64,000 bases of DNA, taken from positions 14,150,347-14,214,346 of the forward strand of contig CAIIXF020000009.1 of NCBI GenBank assembly GCA_903813345.2. The letters run 5' to 3'. Positions 1 to 23,876 of this stretch are shown in pieces. Below the pieces are notes generated by a model, which saw only the letters and a program-made list of their open reading frames with translations, searched no databases and was not told the origin of the DNA. Made by a program: the position numbers and the translations under genes. Within the stretch, counting starts at the first letter, position 1, and every line of letters starts with the position of its first letter. This stretch comes from Owenia fusiformis. Taxonomy: Eukaryota > Annelida > Polychaeta > Sabellida > Oweniidae.

Positions 1-515
1 ATCAGGTAAGTCCCATTATGTCCCCAAGGGAATGAAAACACCTGAATGTCTACCAGGTAAGTCCCATTATGTCCCCAAGGGAATGAAAACACCTGTATGT
101 CTATCAGGTAAGTCCCATTATGTCCCAAGGGAATGAAAACACCTGTATGTCTACCAGGTAAGTCCCATTATGTTCCCAATGGAATGAAAACACCTGTATG
201 TCTACCAGGTAAGTCCCATTATGTTCCCAAGGGAATGAAGACACCTGTATGTCTACCAGGTAAGTCGCATTATGTTCCCAACGGAATGAAAACACATGTA
301 TGTCTATCAGGTAAGTCCCATTATGTTCCCAATGGAATGAAAACACCTGTATGTCTACCAGGTAAGACCCATTATGTTCCCAATGGAATGAAAACACATG
401 TATGTCTATCAGGTAAGTCTCAGTATATCCCTAAGGGATTGAAGTCACCTGTTTGTCTCTCAGATAAGTCAAATTGTATCCCAAAGAGAATAAATACACC
501 TGTCTGTCTAAAGAT
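1..515 (+). repeat. 51-bp minisatellite carrying consensus splice donors
   Basis: About ten head-to-tail units begin near 3, 54, 105, 155, 206, 257, 308, 359, 410 and 461, with decay in the last two or three. Each good unit contains CAG|GTAAGT, the ideal metazoan 5' splice site. The array lies just upstream of the first visible VPS35L exon (598), so it probably sits in the preceding intron; the seeding exon would lie before base 1. Because 51 is a multiple of three, open frames run through the array on both strands. They are repeat artefacts, not genes. The left edge is outside the window. Confidence 0.9.
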
Positions 516-597
516 TAAACTGAATTGATGTACTTGATTTATCTGAAGCATCGGAGATTGAAAGACAATCTTATCATGATCCATTCTATTTTTGCAG

Positions 598-3500
598 AGG
601 ATTTCACACCAGGTCAGGTGCCAGATTCTGCCAAAGAGACATGCAGGAATTGGTTCTTTAAAATTGCATCAATTCGAGAACTTATTCCACGATTCTATGT
701 TGAAGCAGCCATCTTGAAATGCTACAGATTTCTCACAACTGGGTAGGTTTAGTCCACCTATGTTTTATAAAATACCTGCTAGTTCAGTTAGATAGTTTTC
801 TGGTTAAGTTACGCCAATTAGCATGTTTTATATGAGAATAACTTTTGCTTCTTTTCTGATACAATTTCTCAAATTTTGGTGAAAAAATCAGATATTTGTA
901 TCTGATTGTTTCATGAATGCAGCTATGAATTGACGTTTGTTTTCAAGAGGATATCTCATTTTCACAAGTCCTTGATATCTCTTCATATCGGCCCACATCA
1001 TATTTATTTTTTTAGAAAACAGAAAATAGATATTTCGTTAACATTGATCTTAACATGTTCTTGTAGAGAATACCCAGCGGCTCTTGCAAGACTCGCTGTC
1101 ATGGTCCGTGGTATTGGAGACCCCTTGGTAGCATCATATGCAAGATGTTATCTCAGCAGAGTAAGTATTAGAGTCGCCTACATGTAAGTCACGGAGATAG
1201 AATGATGAACACATTCTCACACATTTTAAGATGATTGAATTTGAGGACAATCATCATATCACCATTTTCATGTATTGGTCTTGCTCTGGAGTGCATGTAT
1301 ATTATATCAATTGTTTATATTTGTAGGTTGGTATCAAAGTGGCACCAAGCATCAACGAACACATCATGCCATCATTTGATGACTTCCTCACCACATACCC
1401 ACAGGTACATTCCTTTAGATTAGAACAAATTGTATTTTATTTCAATAAGAGTAACAAAACATTTAAATAATTAAACAATCATTTATCAAAGAATGTATGC
1501 AGTTTCTGTGTATTGTAGGTAAATGGAGACAGTGTTCAGAACACGCTTGCTGCACAGTCCCTGGAGATGCCTAAATATCTTACTCTGTTCTCCCCTGCCC
1601 TGGATTGGCTCCTGCAGTGTGTTGCACACAGGGCTCCAGAGTCTGCCCTCTTGGATGTACTCAACAAGTCCAAGGAACAGTGTAATAGGTTAGTACATTA
1701 CAAATTAAACTGACCATTCCCTCTCTCTATCCTTGTTGAATACCTGGTTAATACTTCAAAATGTTGTGAAATCAAATTCTGGGTGTAGTGAACACCTACC
1801 AATACATTAAAATGTTCAATATACACATGTTTTACTGTACAGAGAAATGCCACACACATGAATCTATTTTGTCAGTTAGAATATATGCTACAAAAGCATT
1901 TGCCTCTATTATTGGAATTGTGAATCTCTGACAATCTCTACTTCAAAAATATTGTGTTTATAACTGATGAATATATTTAATAAATTGTTTATGATATAAA
2001 AATATTAAACCCTATTTAATTCATTATTCGGCCCTTCATTGCCAGGTTGACATGCCATTTCACTGAGCATGTGTGTTTTCACTTCATTGCAGTGCTCTCC
2101 TTCTGAACTCCATCATGTCAGCATTCAGGCCTGCCTACATATCCAAGCGGGCACCCCAGTTCACTGAGATGATTAAGGAATGCGAAGACATGGGCTTCCC
2201 AAAGGTATGTGACATCTGAGTCTGTGTTTATCTTCTGTGTATGCATTTCTTGTTATTTAAAATAGATAATGTAACTTCTATTCATATTTCTATATGTTTG
2301 CTAGCACCTGTTGTATCGGAGTCTAGGGACGTGTTTGGTGATGGCTGACCCCCCAGAGGAGCACAGGCTTCAGATACTCAATGATGTCTGGAAGGTCGTC
2401 ATGAAACTCTCCAACCCTAGTGACTACATGAGCTGCACTGAAGTCTGGATAGAGTTTGTCGTAAAGCATTTTTCAGTAAGGAAGAGTTGAAATATTTACA
2501 TGTAATTTCATTAACACACATACACTGCACCTGTATATATAATGAAGGTGCTAATCGACTGAAGTACACTTTCCATAGACTTTGTATTGTAAATCTAATT
2601 ATGGACATCCTGTATATCTTCTAATGAATGCATTCTTAAGAACATTCATTTATATTTTTCATTGTAGAAAAAAGAGTTTAACACTATCTTGGGTGATATC
2701 ATCAAGCACTTGACTCCAGACAGAGCCTTTGAGGACCACTATCCACAGCTACAGTCTGTTGTATCTAAACTGCTTTCACATATGCATAACTTCTCAGTCC
2801 TCTTTGGTCTGGTAAGTACAGCTACAGTTACGATTACATTGTGTGAGTTACATGCTTTGTGTTTGAGTTACATGTATTATGTGTAAGTTACATGTAATTT
2901 GTGTGAGTTACATGTAATTTGTGTGAGTTATATGTAATGTGTGAGGGTTACATGTAATGTCTGTGAGTTGTATTTTATGTAAGTTTCATGGGTTGTGTTT
3001 GAATTACATGCAATTAATGTGCGTGGGCTATGTGAATATGAGTTACATATTTTGTGTGTGAGTTACATATGTATGGGAGTTACATATATTGTATGTGAGT
3101 TACATGTACATGTAATGTCTAAAGTCTCTTAAATGCATTGAAAATGATTGAGTTATATATATTGCCTGTGTTCCAGGACAAGTTCCTTCCACTGATAGAC
3201 ATGTTCCAGAGAGACTCTGTAAAGGTAGAAGTTTGCAAGAACATCATGGAGGCATTTGTCAAGTGAGTCACATTCTTAGGGATATGTAGTACATGTATTA
3301 TGTATTTCAATTGGTGGAAAATATTTGGGAGAACCATTTACATTGATATAACCTCTCTGGTTGTAACTACAGATTATTTGTACTTTTAAGTGCAGGAAGT
3401 ACATGTATATTAAAGTGAAAAATCCAGGTAGAATTGAGTTTAAAATTGTTTGTTTTTCAGATTCCAGTTACAGCCCACTAATGACCCAGTGATTCTGAAT

Positions 3501-6500
3501 GCACTCATGTTTATCTGTAGAACCATGCATGACTCTGTCAAGTAAGTCTGCTATGTGATGCTTCAATGCACTCATGTTTATCTGTAGAACCATGCATGAT
3601 TCTGTCAAGTAAGTCTGCTATGTGATGCTTCATACAATCTTCTACTCAAGTATAGCACATGTGTACTATTTTTTATAATATGTACTCTTGCCGGCCCTTA
3701 GGACAAAATCCTAGAGCCATTTAAGAATACCTTTAATGGTGCTTTTATTTTATTTTGCTTCGCATTTAATTAAATAAAGGATATCCAAACTCAATATTCA
3801 AATATATCTTAGTATGAAATGCTATATGTGCATGTATTTTATTCCAGTGCATTAACATTAGAAGATGAAGTGAGGCAGATTGGCCAACTGATCATTGGAT
3901 TCATCAAGAACATATCCTTCAACCGTGACTTTGAGCAGCAGCTTAGCTTCTATGTAGAGGCTAGGGCAGCCTTCAGCAACATTGACATTGTCCTCATATA
4001 CCTTGTGCAGAGTGTCAACAAACTGGCAATGCAGACCAGAACTGTAGTAAAGGGAAACCATAACAGGAAGACATCAGCTTTTGTCAGGGTAATGTGACAT
4101 TCATATCAGAATTGTTAGGTGACCTACATTATATTGGGTTGAGTAAACATAATGTCTGAATTGAATAAATGACAGCACCAATATGCAAAAACTGTACTAG
4201 TAATCATATGCAAATAATATTCACTATGAACAGATCAAAATGTTTGACTTTTTCATATATTTTGTACTCTGTTGTTCATTTTGTAAAAAAACTCCTAAAA
4301 ACTATTTACAAAAACCAAGATCTGAACATCTAGTCTTTATGTCCAAACACATGCATTTTGTGTATATAATTCTAGGCATGTGCTGCTTATTGTTTCATCA
4401 CAATACCATCATTACATGGTGTCTTTGCAAGACTGAATCTGTATCTCCTATCTGGACAAACAGCCATCCTCAACCAGTGCCTCTCTCAAGGTAAAACTAC
4501 TTGTTCACTCGATTAATTTATTGGATTGAATAATTTAATCTAAATATTTACACCAAATTGAGAATTGTAATGAATTAGTTTTATAGAGTTAAAGCCCTCC
4601 ATTGGCTAGTTGGTCTGTCTGTTCATCCAGGCAATAACTCTAATGTCAGTTGAGCAATTCTGCTCATATTTCGAAATGGATAGGATAGGGCAAATGTTTT
4701 TTTTTATTTATTGTTCAAACACAAACTTTTCAAAAAGCTCACCACATAATCAAGAGAATAAATCATTTTGATTAGGAACTTGGAAAGTAATACATATTTT
4801 TGCAATTTCTAAAGTGAATACAAAAAATATAGTACTTTATTCAAAACATACATGCTCCTCCCATCTTACAGGTGATAGTTTCATGAAGGCTGCTATATCT
4901 CTAGTAGCAGAGGTGCCCAAGACATTGGAGTTAGATGGCAAAGTCAGATCCACTGAACCATTTCTTATTGAATTCCTCAACAACTTCCTAGCTACTCTGC
5001 TCATTGTACCAGTAAGTACATGTACATGCATTTTCCATCACAAGTGGTAACATATTTACCCTTTGTATTCGTTTGACTTCACTTCTTAAAAGAGAGCTTC
5101 GTCTTCACTCTTTCAAACTAAAATAAACCTGTGAACTCACCGCGCCAATCAGTGTTCGTCGGCCAAATTTGACCGACGTTCTATATATGGTCATTCCTTC
5201 TGACGTCATCGTTGAGCCCGGAATTGACCAATGACATGCGCATATTTAATTAGAACGCATTTGGCGTATGTTTCTTCAAGCTCGCTGATTGGTATTTATT
5301 ACCCAAACTGTCACCGGTACCCGTCGTGGGGGCGTGGCTACTAAACTGTAATATGGTATCTACTAGGCAGAGTGTAGTTTAACTAGACTCTGCACGCAGG
5401 GTATAACATATTGTAATCATCTCCAACTTTTTTTTGTGGCAAGACTGAAAAAAGGAGGCCATTGAAATACAATGTAAGCAATATCTCCTAAAATAGACAA
5501 AAAAGGACAAAATGGTTCAAAAAACTAAAGAGGTTATTCAAAATCTTTTTTGTCTCCCTTTTTCCAATCACCCTGCATATGATGTAGTTCATGGAACAGA
5601 AAGTCTATGTTTATGTGCCACATCTGTTTACAGGATAGCCCAGATCAAGGTGTTTTATACCTCTTAAGGGGTCTACTGAATGTCATACAGGATTACACCT
5701 GGGATACCAGCTCTAGTGCTAAGGCTGTTGTATACACCAATGTACTGAATCTACTAGCTGCCTATAGTCAAGAGTCCTACATATATCAACCTAACAAAGG
5801 TAAGAAAACACAAAAATGGGAGGGCTCACAATTCAACCCTCAACTTTCTTTTGTGTTCAAATGTACCAGTTAGTACATGATATGTAGATCAGGCCTAATA
5901 TGTGGTCATTTTTCTCAAAACTTTTGTTAATTCTCCAGTTTTATTCTTCAAAAATCATAATTTAGAATCTTAATCTTGAAAACTTTGTATTGCTTTTGTG
6001 TTGTCAAAGGGTTTGCTTGTCATTTATGAGTTGGTGCATTGGCAGTTCAGTGTGTGGTACTTCCAAGTTGCTCTAAAGCAGAATACATACCACTTACTTT
6101 TTATTTCATGATTTTCATTTTTAGTTGATTGCAATGATGCCATGTATGGAAGTGACCCCAAGTTCCTGAATGAGGTGAACAAAACAGCAGCTGTAGTGCT
6201 TGATGTAATACTCACACATCTCAAGTCAATGGAACACATTGAGGTGATCTTCTTATTTACATTGCTTGTTTTATAAAATATTTTAAATGATTGGATATTT
6301 ACTTCTCGTGAAATATTCTGGATGGAGTAAGTGTTATTTTACAGCCCTTTTGGTAGAACAAAGTACTATTCATATATTAATTTGATTATTTGATTCACGA
6401 CATTGATTAAAGAGATGCTCAGGAGATTAGTAAGTCAATTGACATTAATTATATAAAAATATCTGTTAAATTCAGTGTACGCATGAACAAACAAAATTCA

Positions 6501-7775
6501 ATTCTTCAGCATGATGCCAAGTATTTTATCAGTGTATAAAAATCGACTCCCGCCATGTCACTGGTATTTAAGATTTTGACATATTTCTCACATAATTATA
6601 ATTTTCAAACATTTGCAACCAGTAAAAGGTTGTATATTAGGTTGCAACTTGCAAGTGAATGATGTGATCTTTAAAATGTCATTCACAGAAGAACTAAAGA
6701 AATTGCTGTGTGAAAGCTACCTGAGCATCTCTTTATGTATATATGGGTAACGACATATGCCCCTCTTAAATTCTGTATTTTCTCATTTGATTTTAGACAG
6801 CCAGGGTTAATCAGGTAAAGTGTAAAGCATGATTTTATGTGTAACAGATTTGATACTTTTAATTATCTGGTGATTTAGGTACTATTTGTTTTGTTCAGTT
6901 TTCCTTTTCCTTTTTATAAATGTTTGTTCATGTAATGTCCAATTGTTTTGTTGCTGAACTGCTTCTGTAACAAGATTATTTGTTTAAGTTCTTATCTGTT
7001 TTCTTACATAATTCTGTTGTAACTCTCATAACAAGCTTCTTTAATTTATCACAAAGGAATATATTGTGCTCTTACTTTGATATTGGTGGTAGATCTGTAT
7101 TTAATGGCTGCTTCACAAAATATATACATGCAACATACATGTAAGTTAAATGATATACATATCTAAAATAAGTTTTTTCACTGATAACATACAGTATTTG
7201 AATCTGTAATCACTCTGGTAAATGGAATAATTTATATTATACCATGTGTATAATTCATCCTAATGTTTTACAGGTGCATAGAAAACAAGCCTCTGTGAGT
7301 TTAGAAGTAATCGAACATATTGTTTGCCATTGTGATGTTTCTAAGGAGCCTATGTTTGAGCTTGCTGTCAATCTATGGGGTCTATCTCAGAGACATGGGC
7401 AAGCAGACACCAAGCATATGGTAAATGTTTTAGTATCAAAAACGTTATTAAATAGTTGGACACAATTTACACTTTTATTTTCCATAAAAATATGATAAGA
7501 GATAGCAAACAGCAAACAGCAAATCTGAAATATTAAAAAAATACTCCTGTTACTTCTGCCATTGAAGAATGTAGTTACTGTAATAAAATATACCCATTTA
7601 TATTTATAGTAAGAAATTGATTTTGGCTACCATTCCACTCCCTATATAATAAATACATGTATGATTCCAGGTGCGGATAATGAACCACGTTAAATACAAG
7701 AGTACTATTGGACACAATTCCAGTGACATTTACTCTCAACTTGTGAACAAATTGCATTTACAGTCCAGAACATAG
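598..7775 (+). CDS. VPS35L: VPS35 endosomal protein sorting factor-like (VPS35L), C-terminal 16 exons
   Basis: This encodes about the last 704 codons of VPS35L (C16orf62 family). VPS35L is the alpha-solenoid scaffold of the Retriever complex, which works with the CCC complex to recycle membrane cargo from endosomes. Exons: 598-742, 1067-1160, 1327-1404, 1519-1688, 2093-2204, 2305-2475, 2668-2811, 3177-3262, 3461-3541, 3848-4088, 4376-4490, 4872-5011, 5634-5799, 6125-6243, 7274-7420, 7671-7775. All have AG/GT borders, and the summed length (2114 nt) keeps one frame to the TAG at 7773. Recognisable family text includes [13 protein letters not shown] and [13 protein letters not shown] in the first visible exon. 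The human protein is roughly 960 residues from memory, so the N-terminal quarter lies before the window. Two introns carry donor-anchored repeats (2812 and 3498) and one carries a MITE (5057). Family call is confident; small exon-edge errors are possible. Confidence 0.9.
2812..3118 (+). repeat. ~20-bp minisatellite at a VPS35L splice donor
   Basis: Starting about 40 bases after the donor of exon 2668-2811, some fifteen degenerate units of 18-21 bp fill the intron almost to the next exon (3177). The core is GTGAGTTACATG, with variants such as GTAAGTTACATG, so most units resemble a weak or good 5' splice site. The units are too diverged to define one exact seed. Confidence 0.8.
3498..3631 (+). 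repeat. 67-bp tandem duplication across an exon/intron junction (VPS35L)
   Basis: Two nearly identical 67-bp copies (3498-3564 and 3565-3631) each contain the last 44 bases of exon 3461-3541 followed by its donor GTAAGTCTGC. The visible difference is a single base in the exon part (GACTCTG versus GATTCTG). The second donor is at 3609. Using it would add 67 nt and shift the frame, so the first donor should be the functional one. Confidence 0.95.
5057..5403. mobile_element. MITE copy 1, TACCCT termini, 9-bp target duplication
   Basis: A 347-bp non-coding element in a VPS35L intron begins TACCCTTTG and ends CGCAGGGTA, so the ends are short inverted repeats. It is flanked by the 9-bp direct repeat TAACATATT (5048-5056 and 5404-5412). 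A second copy lies at 15772-16091 in ACO2. A 9-bp target duplication is typical of Mutator-like (MULE) elements, but the family is inferred. Confidence 0.9.
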
Positions 7776-7812
7776 GGAATAGTTATTGAAAAAATTCTAC
7801 TTCTATGTACAT

Positions 7813-7818
7813 AATAAA
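7813..7818 (+). terminator. Candidate VPS35L polyadenylation signal
   Basis: AATAAA lies about 38 bases after the VPS35L stop codon. It is a short distance but plausible; no transcript evidence is available. Confidence 0.45.
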
Positions 7819-9330
7819 GTATATATAAAATTTCAAACATTTAATATCGGTACATCATATTGAAATTTGAATATTTTAATGGAACAATATCCATATAATA
7901 TATGGATTTGTAAACCTCTGTAGCCAAAGTTTTTGGGCAACAACCATTCTTGCAATGATTAAAACAAATAGTATTGACAAATTATGAAACTTGTCAGGAT
8001 GATTACTGCATATATGGTGGGCACCCTTGGGTCGAAACACATATAATGTTGGACAACAAATGTGAAAATTGAAATCATACTTGTACAAGGCTTTCAAAGT
8101 CACTCATAGATATGCTAAACATTTTATTTGAGCTTATCAGTACCAAAGCTGATATAATGCTTGCATATGTGGCAGAATATGTCATACTAATATGTATGCA
8201 TTTTACCTGAGTATTGTCAAGCAAAAACATTTATGTAGAAAAACTTCAAAAAAGTGATCACCAACACAGCCAAAAAACGAGCGCTGAAAAAAAACAATGT
8301 ATTTTGTTCAGACTTTTCACGTTCCATTTATGTCACGCATTTTCCCCAAAATACCACCAAGGTGTCCAAATTGTGGGCCAAGGTGTTCAGATTTGGACCA
8401 AGGTATCCACAATTTGAAGAAAGGTGTTCAACATTGGTAACTCACTCATGTTAACATGTTTGATGAAATATTTAGCATTTAAGGCTACAGCTAAAGATTT
8501 TCTCCAGAGGTATTAAAAGTGCAATAATCACCAGTTTTACATGATAATTGAATTAGAAATATTAGTTATCTTTTACTGCAGTGACTTGTTCATTTCATTC
8601 AAAAGATAATGATATGAATGTATGTTAGAATTCCCTTGCCACTTCCAGTGAATGTGTGAAGGCCAGGTTTCCTAGGCAAAATGCACAAAGTCAGAGTTAT
8701 GATAAAAAAAACTTGTGTATACATTAACTATGTATATACCACAATTTACAATTTACAATTCACAATTATGTCTGATTATTGAGAAGTGAAATATATATAA
8801 ACTTAACAACTGAATAGTTATTCTTTAGTTATTTATATTGATGACTGCCTGCAATGCAATGTTGATGACTTGGTAAAATGGGACCATACAGGAACCATAC
8901 AGTTGGCCCACATGCTTAAAAAATATAATTTCTCCAAAATGAAGCAAAATTAGGACCCAGGACCTGTAGTTTATATTACTGGTAGTTGTCATTTGACTGA
9001 GGGACACACAGACACATTTGAAAATGGACACTTTAAAAAATGACTAATTTCTCAGCTATTGGGAGTTACTTTAATCTTGTATCAGATCCTGATGTGTTTG
9101 CAATTCCATTATTTCTGATTTGAATGCATTTAAGTTTTGTATGCAGGTTTACAGTATATTGATACCCAGAGATAAAAAAAAACTAACACCCACAATCAGC
9201 AATCTGAAATCATGGTACCGTTACTTTATGGTACATAAAGAGTATGGTACCATTCAAGTATGGTGCCGTTGTGTTCTATGGTACCATATTTCACGGTATC
9301 ATACAGTAGCGTAGCCAGAGATTGGCTAGT

Positions 9331-9590
9331 TGAAAGCCCATTGCATTGAAAGCCCATGGTTAAATGAAGTACATGTAATGCTTTGTGGATCAAGTATGTT
9401 AGAGCTATTCTCTTATAAGTTCTTGCAGGACAATTTAGACTTCCTTGAAATAAACTATTATTCTTATTTTTCTCAATGATAATTTCACTATAAATCAGTA
9501 TGATTTTGGTCAATGAACACAAATGAGAAACTAAACTAGTAATTATAAGCATGGGCTTTCAATCTAATTGAAAGCCCATGTTATAAGCAA
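9331..9590. repeat. Inverted GAAAGCCCATG repeat
   Basis: Two direct copies of TTGAAAGCCCAT near 9340-9357 are followed at 9550-9582 by ATGGGCTTTCAA and another direct copy, making inverted ends around about 190 bp. The same motif pair recurs at about 11140-11170. This looks like a short non-autonomous DNA element family. No target duplication was resolved. Confidence 0.5.
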
Positions 9591-9649
9591 AGACCAGAAT
9601 CCACTATGATCAATGATTCTTTATCCTAAATGAAAAAAGGACATACTAT

Positions 9650-10580
9650 ATTTATGGTTGCGCGGTATTTGTGATACAAGTGAATATGGCATACTCACCT
9701 GCGGTATCTGACATATTCCGCAAGTGAGTATGGCATATTCCGCATTGAAATATGATATAGTGAATACCTCATATTCACCTGCGTAATATGACATATTCAC
9801 TCGTAGAATATGACATACACGTAGCGGAATATGGCATTTACCGCATGGTGAACGTCATACTAAATTCCCTTGATTTGATTGGTTTAGAGAATCAACAATA
9901 AATGTAAAACTATAATGGATTACCATTGTTTTTTTCGCTTCGAGCACTAAACTATGAATACTGGAGTGATTGGGTAAATTTATTACGTGTGATCGGTAAA
10001 TGATACTTCTGAAAGTATCAGTAATGTATTAACCGCAATCAAATACTCATGGTTTTTTCTGGTTTTTATCTGGTCTTTGTAAACTGTTGATTTGGTTGTA
10101 AAAATCACTCATAAGCTTCACGAACGTAGGTTCGTATATTTATGGGTAACAATGTTTCCCTTGAAGTGTGCTTTTGCGTGTAACACATATATAAAACAAT
10201 ATCAAACAATACAGATAGCACCGGTGTATGTTATTCAATTGTATTAGTTCATATATTCAATGCACTGACCTGTTGATTCAGAAATCATTATAATAATTTA
10301 TAGTCTTTAACCCATTCATCGAATCGATGTAATTGACAATTGAGTACTTCCGTATCGCGTTCTCATTGGTTAATGTATATGCCATATACCGCAGGTGAAT
10401 CTGTCATACAACGCAAGTGAATATGCCATATTCATATACACAGATCTGGAGCCAGATCCAGCCCCTATTGGTAGTAGGCTCATAGGATAAATGAGTATAT
10501 TTATTGAGCCTAGACACCACAGAAGAGAATAGGTAATCTGGCAGAGGTGTGTGGCGGAATATGACATATATTTGTATCGT
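9650..10580. mobile_element. Palindrome-rich non-autonomous element, copy 1
   Basis: Both ends are built from alternating ATATGGCATA, ATATGACATA and GCGGTAT/CCGCAGGTGAATATG motifs (9650-9860 and about 10370-10580). The interior shares clear similarity with 50520-51100, for example the ACTTCCGTATC / TTCTCATTGGTTA segment near 10350 and 51000. No coding capacity was seen. The 10440-10550 part may be a small internal insertion. Confidence 0.7.
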
Positions 10581-11069
10581 GTTTACAGCGTAATACTCTA
10601 CGCCTCATATTTTGTGATCGAGGACAGGTAATCATTATGATGACGTCATAGTTGCCATTCGGCCATCTTACATTTCGCCATGGCGTACGTCTTTCGATTC
10701 GGATTAAAAAAGGTAAAATATCTATGTAATATTGATAAAACATTTGATCAAAGACTAGTTAATCAAACATCAAATTCTGTCTCTTTTAAATTATGTGCTC
10801 GTCATATTTTTTGCACGTTAACTTTTGTCAAAATCGGATCGATCAATTTTTACTGATTTTTTATTTTTTGATTTCTCGAGTCTCACGCCAGTCTCAGTCT
10901 TTCTCTTTGGTAGAACTCTCCTTACTTTTTGTACCATTGAGATGCATGTCATATTAGAATTTCTCAAATCGCAGCCCATCGATCTTCAATGAATTTCAGA
11001 GAAATATAGCAAAACATCTCGCCTTCATGTCAAAAAAATTTCAACAAAAATATCCCACGAAAATCAAAA

Positions 11070-12270
11070 GTTCTGGGGCCATGAATTTGCACAATCCCCA
11101 ATCCAATCCGGATAAATTTTATCTTTTGTGATAAATCATGGGCTCTCAATCATCTAGTTGAAAGCCCATGGATAAATCTTGGATTACTACTACTTTTTGC
11201 AAGGCCTGACTTAGTCGCTAACATGCTAAATATAAGAGTTAGCTGACGTTTGGGAGTCTGACTTACCTTCTACAGGTTAGAACCCGAATCTTAATGAAAC
11301 CATATCACCTTTGTTCTGTCAACCATGGAGCATTTGCCACAACATCCAAGAGGTAAATCATGGACCGAGAAAATGAATGATTTCCTTGTAAGTTCCGGAA
11401 GTTTCAATACGAAAAATTACCGAACATATATGAAAACCGAATATTTGTTCGTTGTTTTCACGATTTACATGTTCGTATGTTCTTCAATGTTTTGGTCTAA
11501 ATTATAAAGCATCACCAACAGGTCTTACTCTATTAATCGACTAATACAGCAGACGGCTCATATTTCTACGTAGCATTTCGTTCAGACAAATAGTGGGACT
11601 GTAGATCACGCAGTTTCGTTCGTTGCGTACTTCACTCGAAATTGGTAATTTTATATTGGCTACTTCACTTAGCTTGGTGGATGTAGAACATTGCTTAATA
11701 TTCTTTTAATTTTCACACCAGACATGCTTGGTTGACACGTCAACAAAGTAAAGTTCAAGGGTCAATGCGTTATTTCGTGATAACTACAACGCCTTACCGA
11801 AAGTCAACATTGATGAAAAATGAAAAAGTCGGAAAAGCATTTACACTAATTTCTATCAAATGCTATGTTTATGCATCATCATCGACGCAACAAAGGTGAT
11901 ATGGTTTCATTAAGAATCGGGTTCTAACCTTTAGAAGGTAAGTCAGACTCCCAAACGTCAGCTAACTCTTATATTTAGCATGTTAGCGACGAAGTCAGGC
12001 CTTGCAAAAAGTAGTAATCAGATAAATATTTGGTGAATTTGTACGATCCGAGGATTATGAGGGGGAATCCCCAAGATTTATCCAATTTGCATTGGAATTC
12101 AGATAAAATTTATCCATAATGATAAAGTAATCCACCTCAAGAGGTGGATTGAGATTTATCAGGATCGTATGAATTCACAGATTTTTTGATTAATTCTTGG
12201 ATAATCCCACAATGCATCATACCATGACGAAATTTATCCGGATTGCGGATCGTACGAATCCACCGCCCCT
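11070..12270. mobile_element. Foldback DNA element with ~130-bp inverted repeats
   Basis: 11181-11313 and 11890-12019 are near-perfect inverted complements of about 130 bp, separated by about 575 bp. Weaker outer inverted similarity (AATCCGGATAAATTT-type motifs near 11100 and 12230) suggests the full element is larger or nested. The interior has an open frame at 11325-11507, but it has no recognisable transposase. Likely a non-autonomous TIR element. Confidence 0.8.
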
Positions 12271-13198
12271 GCTCTCTTACATAATTGGAGTACCAAAGCG
12301 TCATCATATTTATGTACAATGACCAATGCACCACTGTCAAGGTCATCCATCCGCAGAAAATAATCCCAAATATTTTACCATTCACTGTTATGATCACACG
12401 TTTCCCAGTTATTCTGGGGATTATATGCCTGCAAATTAGAGTATTCTATCCAAAGATGGTGCTGTAGAAGTCCCCAAACAGGTTTTTATAGAACTGCTTT
12501 CCTCATACCATGAAATAATACTTTAATTTTGGCGTCAGTATTACTAGGCCTATCATCCAATGTTGAGTTCTAAGGATCTCATTAAATTGTAGTGCATAAT
12601 AACAAATGAAGTGATTTACAATGAATTGTTTCACCCCTTCAATCCTGACTTGACTACAGTCGAATCACTTTTTGTTGGTCAATCAATCCCTGGGCTTAAC
12701 GCCAATGGAGGAATGGATCTAGCAGGGGTCTTATCCAATTTAGTTCAAGAAATCATGAGTCATTCAAACCTAAAAAATGAACAATCGAACGATTCAATCA
12801 AACCATTTTTGATTTCTTGATTTTCAGGTTTTATCATGGGCTTATCATGGGGTTTTGTAGGAAATTTCAGTCACAAAAATAAAGAGTATCAACTTATACT
12901 TCCTCAGAGAATAATGAAATATGCTCAGTTGATTACTTATTTTAGCAACAAACAATGTGAAATGACCTTTTGATTCAAACTTCAGGCTGTGCCAAATAAA
13001 GTAGGCAGAAAGTCTTTTTATCCTCTGATTCCATAAACGGACCATGTTCCTTCAATCAAAGTGCAGCCCTCATTTAGAAAGAATGAAGGTGAATATCACA
13101 TAGGGAGGACCTCTCTAGAACAAAGACCAACTCTGCTCAACTCTGTTCCAAGCATTTGGATTGAACCTGTATGCTTATTGAATCTGCATGTTTTTCAG

Positions 13199-23876
<10,678 letters not shown>

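Larger units (their letters stand above)
7776..13198. other. VPS35L-ACO2 interval: repeats, no supported exon
   Basis: This 5.4-kb stretch should contain the ACO2 promoter and the short first exon with its start codon, which I could not identify. It holds an imperfect TATGGTACC-type short repeat near 9210-9305, a GAAAGCCCATG repeat family, a palindrome-rich transposon copy (9650-10580), a foldback element (11070-12270) and a hairpin with an 18-bp perfect palindrome near 12130. Open frames here are short and show no domain or splice support. Confidence 0.6.

Noticed and set aside
1-528. Open reading frames of 97 and 131 codons on both strands
   Set aside because: They only translate the 51-bp repeat, whose length is a multiple of three; no gene structure.
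11325-11507. 60-codon frame inside the foldback as the missing ACO2 exon 1
   Set aside because: Its only GT-like exit gives phase 1, while the next ACO2 exon appears to need phase 0, and it lies within a mobile element.
12611-12820. 69-codon frame upstream of ACO2
   Set aside because: No splice sites or mitochondrial-targeting look; no support.
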